A DNA stretch of 64,000 bases from Perognathus longimembris pacificus. Lineage: Eukaryota; Chordata; Mammalia; Rodentia; Heteromyidae. Location: positions 61,049,398 through 61,113,397 of the forward strand of contig NC_063168.1 of NCBI RefSeq assembly GCF_023159225.1, read 5' to 3'. Shown in pieces: positions 57,445-64,000 of the stretch (position 1 is its first letter; every line of letters begins with the position of its first letter). Below the pieces are notes generated by a model. That model did not search any database. It worked only from the letters and a program-made list of their open reading frames with translations, and had not been told where the DNA came from. The position numbers were made by a program, and so were the translations under genes.

Positions 57445-58664
57445 CCAGTCCTGGGGCTGGAACTCAGAGCCTGGGAGCTGTCCTCAAGCTTTTTTTCTCA
57501 AAGCTAGTGTGCTTATCACTGAGCCACAGCTCCACCTCTGGCTTTTTTAGTTGATAATTGGAGAAAAGTGTCTCACAGACTTTCTTGTCCGCACTGGCTT
57601 CAAACTCTAATCCTCAGCTTCCAGAGTAGCTAGGTTTATATGCATGAGCCACCAGTGCCCAACAAAACTTTTTTTTTGCGCCAGTCCTGCGGCTTGAACT
57701 CAGGACCTGAGCACTGTCCTTGGCTTCTTTTTGCTCAAGGCTAGCACTCTACCACTTGAGCCACAGTGCCACTTCTGGCTTTTTTCTCTATATGTGGTGC
57801 TGGGGAATTGAACCCAGGGCTTCATGTGTGCGAGACAAGCACTTTACCACTGGGCCATATTCCCAGCCCTAAACCACTTATTTTTAAGAGGCTGTATCTT
57901 GGAAGTTGAGGTATCGCTCCCATGGCAGAGCGCCAGTCTTGAGTAAGAGGTCCTGACTTCAAGTCCCAGTACTGGCACACATGGTACATACATATACACA
58001 CACAAAAGGATGGTGCCTAAGCCAGCTCACAGTTCCTGGGATCAAGCTGTCCTGCTGCCTCAGTCTCTCAAGTAGCTAGAACTACATAGTTTGCAACAAC
58101 AGATTTTTACTAAAGATCAAACGATTTAGCTTTCAGCCAGGCACCGGTGGCTCATACCTATAATCCTAGCTGCTCAGGAGGCTGAGATCTGAGGATCACG
58201 GTTCAAAGCCAGCCTGCGCTCAGTGCAGCTAAAGGGAAACTCAGACCATTAAAACAGAGTGCCGTATCTCTGACACCCAGCTTGTCTCCAAATGCCCGTC
58301 CACATGATAGGGGGCAGCACCCTCCTTCCAGTGTCCCGTTGGCTCGGCTGTCGGAGAGCAATGCAGAGAAACTAGGGAAGCAAAGGACCGAATCCCCATT
58401 AGCTGATAATGGCAACTTTCCCTTGGGTAGGAAAGGGGGTGCACAATCACCCAAGCTTCCAAAAAGAACTCGAGCCCTGGCTGGGGTCTGTCTGTCCCCC
58501 ACACCCGAGCACCTCAAACCCACTGGCCAGAGCACTGGGCCCGCACCCACCTGGGGCACACATGCCCAGTAGTAGCCCAAGTAGAGGACAACGCCCAGAG
58601 GCAGGAGCAGAGAGAAGGTCTCAGTCCAAGAGCCGCTCTGGGGACTCGGGGAGAAGCTCAGCAT
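49963..58664 (-). CDS. ABHD1: ABHD1, alpha/beta hydrolase domain protein 1, 9 exons
   Basis: Minus-strand coding exons: 58664-58551, 52489-52329, 51741-51559, 51410-51365, 51191-51079, 50954-50781, 50596-50548, 50454-50289 and 50171-49963. All are GT-AG, phases match throughout and the product is 404 residues, against about 405 in human. Residues ~18-34 ([17 protein letters not shown]) form an N-terminal membrane anchor. The catalytic triad is intact: Ser203 in GISFG, Asp329 in NAADDPF and His358 in [21 protein letters not shown] carries the oxyanion-loop-like segment. Family knowledge: ABHD1/2/3 are single-pass serine hydrolases acting on lipids or esters; the physiological substrate of ABHD1 is unclear. 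Intron 1 is 6.06 kb and repeat-filled while the remaining introns are short. The ATG has A at -3. The gene is tail to tail with PREB. Confidence 0.96.
52003..52050. repeat. (GT)n microsatellite in ABHD1 intron 1-side sequence
   Basis: GT units with CACGTG and CACGCACGCGCGC interruptions, lying in the intron between ABHD1 coding exons 2 and 3. Confidence 0.88.
52066..52252 (-). mobile_element. B1-Geo SINE in ABHD1 intron 2
   Basis: GGGTCTTAAGCTCAGGGCTT tail and CTGAATAGCTGGGATTACAG head. Confidence 0.75.
52947..53108 (-). mobile_element. IDL-Geo SINE with internal deletion, ABHD1 intron 1
   Basis: CAGTCCTGGGGCTTGAACTC; the middle of Geo is deleted. Near-perfect duplication TGTCTGTACATT / TGCCTGTACATT. 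Confidence 0.85.
53120..53400 (-). mobile_element. L1 3' untranslated region relic, ABHD1 intron 1
   Basis: AAGATGATGTACAGAGAGGT and GAGTACATTTCATTTTGG with a C/T-rich continuation; the longest of this relic group. Confidence 0.6.
53401..53830. other. ABHD1 intron 1, no element recognised
   Basis: Single-copy-looking sequence. Confidence 0.45.
53838..54250. mobile_element. mixed SINE fragments, ABHD1 intron 1
   Basis: ID fragment (53838-53885, plus), GT/GA tract, inverted Geo piece (about 53925-54003), then a B1-Geo composite (54005-54250, plus) with poly(A). Confidence 0.7.
54255..54815. other. ABHD1 intron 1, mostly unassigned
   Basis: Short ID relic near 54260-54300 (CACTTGCCTTACCATAGTGC), then single-copy-looking sequence. 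Confidence 0.45.
54826..55043 (-). mobile_element. IDL-Geo SINE with C16 tract, ABHD1 intron 1
   Basis: Target duplication AGTACTCTT at 54817-54825 and 55048-55056. Between T-tail and body lies an uninterrupted C16 (54835-54850). Confidence 0.9.
55057..55257 (-). mobile_element. IDL-Geo SINE, ABHD1 intron 1
   Basis: Target duplication CTCGAGTACTCTT at 55044-55056 and 55258-55270. It reused the right-hand target copy of the preceding SINE. Confidence 0.93.
55448..55676 (-). mobile_element. IDL-Geo SINE, ABHD1 intron 1
   Basis: Target duplication AGCAAAGTACTTCTT at 55433-55447 and 55677-55691, long T/C tail. Confidence 0.94.
55811..56037 (+). mobile_element. B1-Geo composite SINE, ABHD1 intron 1
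   Basis: GAGCACCAGTGGTTTATCC head, CCAATAAACTACTCAGAAAA linker, GGCCTGTGGCTCAAGTGGTA tail. Confidence 0.85.
56246..56321 (-). mobile_element. ID-like monomer
   Basis: GGGGATTGAACCTAGAACCT ... TATACCTCTAACCCC. Confidence 0.6.
56341..56566 (-). mobile_element. IDL-Geo SINE, ABHD1 intron 1
   Basis: (TTTA)n tail, GCCAGTCCTGGAGCTTG, ending GCCATGTTCCCAGCC. Confidence 0.9.
56602..56804 (-). mobile_element. B1-Geo composite SINE, ABHD1 intron 1
   Basis: ACCAGTCCTGGGGGCTTGAG with shortened tail, then CTTGAGTAGCTAGGATTAC head. Confidence 0.8.
56971..57170 (+). mobile_element. IDL-Geo SINE, ABHD1 intron 1
   Basis: GGACTGGGAATGTGGCTTAG head; A10 then G8 at the end. Confidence 0.88.
57265..57352 (+). 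mobile_element. ID-like monomer inside another ID relic
   Basis: GGGCTGGGAGCATAGCTCAA ... CAATTCAATTCCCAGTAATG. An inverted ID relic (GTGCTCT | ATGCTCTACCACTGAG) continues on both sides. Confidence 0.62.
57392..57442. repeat. (GT)n microsatellite
   Basis: About 25 GT units at the tail end of the following inverted SINE. Confidence 0.92.
57444..57662 (-). mobile_element. B1-Geo composite SINE, ABHD1 intron 1
   Basis: CCAGTCCTGGGGCTGGAACT tail, TTGATAATTGGAGAAAAGTG linker, CAGAGTAGCTAGGTTTATAT head. Confidence 0.82.
57669..57869 (-). mobile_element. IDL-Geo SINE, ABHD1 intron 1
   Basis: GCCAGTCCTGCGGCTTGAAC to GCCATATTCCCAGCCC. Confidence 0.92.
57895..58217. mobile_element. ID-like and B1-like relics near ABHD1 exon 1
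   Basis: An ID-like monomer (about 57905-57985), an inverted B1 relic (about 58020-58090), and a B1-Geo head fragment (58135-58217) reading CATACCTATAATCCTAGCTG. Confidence 0.6.
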
Positions 58665-58960
58665 CCTGTGCTCCAGTGCTGGTGGCGGGGTCCCAGCTCC
58701 CAGGCTCCTGAACTCAGGCTCCTGAACTCTGACTCCTTCACCCGCAGGTTGGCGCGGCCCGCCCCTCGCGCGCCATTGGCCAGCCTGCGCAAGTCCCGCC
58801 CCCCAAGGCCGGCACCGCCCACCTTTGAAACGGAGGTGGGCGGCTCTGTCTTTGCCTAGTGACCCCGCCGCCGGCCTAGCCGACGGGCCCGGGCCCGGGC
58901 CCGCCCGCCGTCCCCGCTTCCTGCTTTCGCTCTGAGGTTACGGGGTTACAGGCCGCGCAG
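58665..58960 (-). promoter_or_regulatory. ABHD1 CpG-rich promoter
   Basis: Immediately upstream of the ABHD1 start the sequence becomes CpG-dense and repeat-free. It contains an inverted CCAAT box (CCATTGGCC near 58775), GC boxes (CCCGCCCC) and a run of alternating GGGCCC at 58886-58905. No TATA box is seen. Confidence 0.65.
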
Positions 58961-60257
58961 CCTAAAGGACAGGTAGTACCCCGTCCCAGCCCCCGGCAGC
59001 TGCCATCTGGTGGCGGCCATTTCTGGCTCCTTTCTCCTGGAAATGCATCCCTTGCAACGGCCACTACTCTGTCACCCACTGGGCTTCGCCTTTCCTGCGG
59101 GGACAGTCAGTTCTGGGGTACTGGGTGCAGCCATTCAGTGGCCCTCACGCACTCACCATCACTGTCCAACTGCGGTAACCCCGAACTGATACATACTCGG
59201 GCCAGCCGCTCAGGAGGGCACCTGCCCCCGGGTGAAAGCCACCCTTGCACTGTGACTACATCGTCCTGTACAGTCCCTGTCTACAGGAAAGGTACAGACA
59301 TGAGACACTCCCCGCTCCATACCAGGAGCTGGGTGCAGAAGCCCCAGGACCCCGCCCGGCCTCCCTCCCATTTTTCACTAGATATAGGACACATTTCCAG
59401 GAGAAAGGAGCCAGAAATCTCTAGGAGAATTTGAATGTGGTCTCAACGAATCCCAACCCCAGAGAGTAGAACTAGAAAAGAGAAGGACTTTACTATATCC
59501 CTCTTCTCTATTACCACATACTTAATGTCTCAAAACAACACATATTTGCTCCTTTGAAGTTCTGGAAGTCAGAAGCCTGACAAAGGTCTTCATTGGTTAA
59601 AATCACTGTGCTAGTGGGACTGGGTTCCTCCCAGAGCTCATGGGATGTTTGTCTTGCCTTATCTCTCTTCCAGCTTCCAGAGGGATGCCTCACGCTTTGG
59701 CTCATGGCTCTTTTCTCTAGCTTCACAGGCAACAGCATTGCACCATCAAGTCTATGACTCCAAACCCTGCTTTCAAAGTCACCTCATTCCTGGAGAGTCA
59801 GCATAGCCATCTACTGCCACCCCTGCATCCGGTGAGAGAGGAATTCAGAAAGTAGTATGTCAGATATAACCATTCTCCCCTATATGCCAAACAAAGACAT
59901 GATGAAGGCAGAGAAAGCTTTACTACATGGCATGGGTATGTCATGGGAAGATAACATTTCAACTACTTCCGGGTACAGACATGAGCTATAGTTGAGCTTT
60001 TTTACTCTTCCCCCCACATTTTTATTAGTATTAATTAACAGGGGGTTCATTCTAATATGTCCATATGTGCATGAAATATGCCTTGATCAGACCCCCTCTG
60101 TCATGCTCCCTTGTGCCCCTCCCCTTTCCCAAACCAATCTCAGCAAACTCCATTGTTCAATTTTCACACATGTACAGAAAATATTTTGACTGTATTCACC
60201 CCTCATGTTACTGGCAGTTGGTTGCAGAGGTAAAGATCCCAGATCCTTGGCATGTCC
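58961..60257. other. ABHD1-CGREF1 spacer, no gene seen
   Basis: Repeat-free. The first 400 bases are GC-rich (promoter flank); the rest looks single-copy. Confidence 0.45.
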
Positions 60258-60270
60258 AAAAAAGAATTGA

Positions 60271-60471
60271 GGGGCTGGGGATATGGCCTAGTGGCAAGAG
60301 TGCTTGCCTCGTATACATGAGGCCCTGGGTTCAATTCCCCAGCACCACATATATAGAAAATGGCCAGAAGTGGTGCTGTGGCTCAAGTGGTAGAGTGCTA
60401 GCCTTGAGCAAAAAGAAGCCAGGGACAGTGCTCAGGCCCTGAGTCCAAGGCCCAGGACTGGCAAAAAAAAA
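60271..60471 (+). mobile_element. IDL-Geo SINE
   Basis: Young copy. Target duplication AAAAAAGAATTGA at 60258-60270 and 60472-60484. Confidence 0.95.
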
Positions 60472-60554
60472 AAAAAAGAATTGAATGAAGACACACACAC
60501 GTGCATACACACACACACACACGAGTAAAGTGGCAAAACAAGGAGTTTGGGTTT

Positions 60555-60740
60555 TTTGTTTTGTTTGTGCCAGTCCTGGGCACATAGGGCCTGGGCACTG
60601 TCCTGAGCCACACTTCCACTTCTGGCTTTTTGGTGAAGTCTCATGGACTTTCCTGCCAGGGCTGGCTTCAAACCACAATCCTTAGATCTCAGCCTCCTGA
60701 GTAGCTAAGATTGTAGGTGTGAGTCTCCCATGCCTGGCTA
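60555..60740 (-). mobile_element. B1-Geo composite SINE with tail deletion
   Basis: GCCAGTCCTGGGCACATAGG, the linker is shortened, then CCTGAGTAGCTAAGATTGTA. Confidence 0.78.
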
Positions 60741-61325
60741 AAACATGGAGTTTAACAGCGAAAGTACACCATTGAGAAAAACAATGGGCCTGAGCTAGGC
60801 GTCTCAAGAAAGTTTCCACGTTCTAGCGTTTGGCGAGTGTGGGAATATTTCATGGTAATGATCTTGGGGAAATAGGATTATGACTTGACAGAATTTTGGA
60901 AAATGTCTTCAAATGTCCAAGGTTTCCATCCCATAGTCTTAAGTATATGTGTAATATGCAATGCATATGCCTGAAGCCTTAGGTGGGAGTTTGTTTTGAA
61001 AAGGTCAGGCTAAGGACACAAGGGGTTCCACTGTGCAGGTGTCTGGGTTTGGTTAGGACTGGCCTGAAGGTTTTCTGCCCCCTAGGGAGAAGTCCTAACT
61101 GAAAACTGACCACTAATTATTCCCTAGGCATGGCTACAGGAGGTACTAGGGAGGAGATGGAACGCATGTGGGTCTCCTAAAGCTTGACTCGGAGAGGGGG
61201 TCTTTCCCTATAGCTCCCTCACCTTCTCCTCTCCCTGTTCCCCATCCCACTTGAACCCATAGATTGAAATAAACAAAAACTGGAAGAAAGGGGAGAAAAG
61301 TACGCATCCCATAAAAGTCCCAGTT
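60741..61325. other. intergenic, no gene seen
   Basis: Single-copy-looking sequence. Confidence 0.5.
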
Positions 61326-61327
61326 AC

Positions 61328-61555
61328 AAGCTGAGTGTTAGTGGCTCACACCTGTAATCCTAGCTACTCAGGAGGCTGAGATCTGCAGATGGCGATTCAA
61401 AGCCAGCCCGGGCAAGAAAGTCCATGAGACTCATCTCTAACCACCAGAAAATCACAAGTGGCACTGTGGCTCAAGTGGTAGAGTGCTAGCCTTGAGATGA
61501 CGGGCTCAGGGACAGTGCCCAGGCCCAGAGTTCAAGCCCCATGACCAACAATAAA
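61328..61555 (+). mobile_element. B1-Geo composite SINE
   Basis: Clean example: CTCACACCTGTAATCCTAGC head joined to GGCACTGTGGCTCAAGTGGT tail. Used as the reference for this family. Confidence 0.88.
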
Positions 61556-62370
61556 AAAGCCCCAGTTACTGGTATGGCCCATAACTGGGGTTATCCCAAT
61601 TGGTCATTATCCCCAATCCCAGTTCCCTGAGATTTCAGAGAAGGTTTTTATCACTTAAGGGGAACAATGTAGTTCCCATCAAATTCCTCCTGCTCCAGGA
61701 AACAGCTTCATGATTATAAGCAATTGTTCCTCCTTTGGGGGTGGTCTGTTCTAGAAGGCTCTACTGTTCATTTTGGAGTAGTTTCAGTCCTGGTCATAAA
61801 TATGTTATCTATCAGTCCTGTCTTTCTTGGAACTCCAGGTGATTGCAAAGTCACTGTAGAGAGAATGGCTTAGGGCAAAATGGAGGTAAGGATACCAAGT
61901 TTTTTTCCTGCTTTTAGTTAATGTGTGGGTCTATGTAAGAAATCAGTCCTTTTCAGCAAACAAGTTTAAGTATCTATCACAAATACACTTTCAAGAGACT
62001 GAAAGGGGATGGGCTCTACACTAAGAATTACATCATTAGCTTTTGGAGTCCTTTCTGAGATTGCTCATGAGAAATTCCCATCCTCAGGTCCAGTCCGTTC
62101 ACAGACTGGATCACCTGTGAATCAGGAAGTTTTCATTACAATACAGTGCTTTCTCTCTTTTCCTCCCATGGTCACCTCTGACATGTCTCTGTTAACACTT
62201 TTCCCCTTCAGGACTGGAGACCTTAAAGAATTTTAGTTTTGTTAGTTTGGTTGTTGTTTTTGTTGTACACATCTTCACTCTTTATGGCTAGCTGCTATCT
62301 ACCCACCTCTCTTCCCCTGATTCCCCTCTCTAGCCTGCTTCCTTCTTACAACCTACCTTAGTTTTGGGGG
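61556..62370. other. intergenic, no gene seen
   Basis: Single-copy-looking sequence; short frames have no features. Confidence 0.5.
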
Positions 62371-62374
62371 TTTC

Positions 62375-62590
62375 TATGGATTTTTTTGTTTTTATAGGTT
62401 GTAGGTTTGAACTCAGCCTGGTCTCTGTCCCTGAGCTTTCTTGCTCAAGGCTAGTATTCTTCCACATTGAACCACAGCTCCACTTACCAGTTTTCTGGTG
62501 ATTAATTGGAGAGAAGAGTCTCAGAGACTTTTCTGCCTCAGCTGGCTTTGAACCTTGATCCTCAGATCTCAGCTTCCTGAGTAGCTAGGT
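62375..62590 (-). mobile_element. B1-Geo composite SINE, old
   Basis: GTAGGTTTGAACTCAGCCTG tail, GTGATTAATTGGAGAGAAGA linker, CCTGAGTAGCTAGG head. Confidence 0.78.
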
Positions 62591-63680
62591 ACTCTGCTTT
62601 ATTCTTGTGTCCTCTCTCAGGTTCACTGAGTTCAACTTCCTCCCAAGTTGTTCTTGCTTTGTGTTGGTATTAAATAGCTGCTTCATTGTACCAAGTCACT
62701 TGTTGCTAATTTCAGAGAATTCTGATTTGAGTTTGAAAGCTACAGATTATATAACAGGGACCCTATCAATTTTATTTCTTCAGACATTTGCCTTGCTAAG
62801 AAATCCCAGAAAAACAACATATACTCATTAGTGGGAGTTGCTTCTTGATTTACAGATTATTGGCATTTTCTGTCTATCTCTGTTCTGAATGCCCCAATGA
62901 CTCTAGGAGAAGAATAAGTTACTCCTTGCAGGGATATTGCAGGAGTATAGTTTTGCTCTTAAGTATCCTCAAAAGGCCCATGTGGCAAAGGCCTGGTTCC
63001 TAGCTTGGCATTTGGGGGAGGTGGTGAAACTATGAAGAGATGGAGCCCAGTGTAGGTCTTTAAGTTATTGGTAGCATGTCCTCTAGGATGATTCTGAGGC
63101 CCCACTCTCTTTCTTCTTCCTGGTCATGAAGTGAGTAGTTTCCTTCTCTCATATGCTGGGTTCCTCTAGGAGCTTTTGGAGGAAAAAAAGGGAGACCAGG
63201 AGACTCATGGCACAGGCAGCTGTGGGAAGACTGCATTTCAGACCGTCCTCAGCAGTACAACATGAGCCATACGCTTCAATAGCCAGGAACTCCAGCAGGG
63301 GATGAAATGTATGCACCAGTGAAAGAGTTCCAGTGGGCCTCTTTGGCCATCCTTCACTAGTCAGAATAAACAAGTGGTGCTTGTCCCATGGGTGGTCTGT
63401 CCTGAGGAAGGAAGGGCTGTTGTCCTTAGGGAGGGGTGGTTGTGCTTCCTTGCCATGAAGAAGTTAAGGATCTGTTCTGTCCCTGCTGGATACCAAGATG
63501 ATTGTGAGGTGACTGCAGAAAGGATGGCTTAGGGAAGCCATGGGTACAAAATAGAGGCGGAGAGGCGGGCCTTGTTCCTGCATCCAGTTAATGCATGGGC
63601 CCAGCAGAAGGGGCTTTTAAGCACCTTTTACGGGAATCCAAGCCTGTGCCACCAGCTCTCTCTCTGTCGCTATCATTCTG
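62591..63680. other. upstream flank of the CGREF1-side CpG island, no gene seen
   Basis: No repeat or exon recognised. Confidence 0.45.
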
Positions 63681-63686
63681 TCTGTC

Positions 63687-63691
63687 ACCTC

Positions 63692-63769
<78 letters not shown>

Positions 63770-63770
63770 T
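63687..63770. repeat. compound (CTGT)n(CT)n(CA)n microsatellite
   Basis: CTGT units, then about 16 CT, then about 11 CA units, directly before the CpG island. Confidence 0.93.
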
Positions 63771-63779
63771 CCGGTCTGT

Positions 63780-64000
63780 CTCGGTTCTGGTCTGGGTGAC
63801 ACACTTGCTCCTGCGGACCACAGGGAGGCGGGCGGGCGGCTGGCTCGGGCGGGGCGGCGGCTGGCACGGGCTCGGGACTCTGCCCAGCCTGGGCGGCGGC
63901 CACTGCCGCTGCTGCCGCCGCCGGGAGGGCGACGTGGAGCGGCCACGTGGAGCGGCCCGGGGCGGGTCGGCCGGGCGGCGGGCGGCGAGGTGCGGAGGTG
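63780..64000 (+). promoter_or_regulatory. CpG island, probable start of CGREF1
   Basis: The last 220 bases are extremely GC- and CpG-rich (GGCGGGCGG, GCCGCCGCCGGG) with CCACGTGGAG E-box motifs around 63933-63950. By synteny the next gene after ABHD1 is CGREF1, head to head with ABHD1, whose 5' end should lie about here. No coding exon of CGREF1 can be read before the window ends, so the name is inference. Confidence 0.5.

Overview
This is mammalian nuclear DNA, almost certainly from a rodent of the superfamily Geomyoidea (kangaroo rats, pocket mice, pocket gophers). The evidence is a very abundant dimeric SINE. Its first half is an ID-like, tRNA-derived head with box A and box B; its second half is a tail that I recognise as the Geo monomer described from geomyoid rodents. 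Genes have GT-AG introns, CpG-island promoters and AATAAA signals. There are no bacterial-type operons, CRISPR arrays or viral genes.

Four protein genes are supported: TCF23 (minus, 3 exons, 26807-31095), PRR30 (plus, single coding exon, 43176-44378), PREB/SEC12 (plus, 9 exons, 46080-49347) and ABHD1 (minus, 9 exons, 49963-58664). Splicing by hand gives uninterrupted proteins of 214, 400, 417 and 404 residues. A CpG-rich segment at the right edge (about 63780-64000) lies where synteny predicts the CGREF1 promoter. From memory, gene order and relative orientation match human 2p23.3 read in reverse, so SLC5A6 should lie just left of the window.

Layout: 1-26800 is intergenic and repeat-filled. 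It holds a KRAB zinc-finger pseudogene (4555-6347) split by a solo-LTR-like insertion and a SINE, a young 5'-truncated L1 with perfect 16-base target duplications (9494-12686), and an inverted L1 3' end (13510-14183). TCF23 follows. 31100-43000 is intergenic SINE and L1 debris. 43000-50000 is compact and GC-rich (PRR30, PREB). 50000-58700 is ABHD1, whose 6-kb first intron is packed with repeats. 58960-63680 is intergenic.

The genes do not form one pathway. PREB is the ER-membrane exchange factor that starts COPII vesicle formation. ABHD1 is a membrane-anchored alpha/beta hydrolase. TCF23 is an inhibitory bHLH factor. PRR30 is a proline-rich protein of unknown function. PREB and ABHD1 converge tail to tail and appear to share one overlapping poly(A) signal (49913-49921).

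The most interesting material is in the mobile elements. The Geo tail itself aligns with the tRNA/ID head, so the SINE looks like a dimer of two related tRNA-like units. The same tail is also joined to a 7SL/B1-like head, giving a second composite family (called B1-Geo here as a working name). Solitary ID-like monomers look like possible intermediates. SINE edges are exact where target duplications are quoted and approximate elsewhere.
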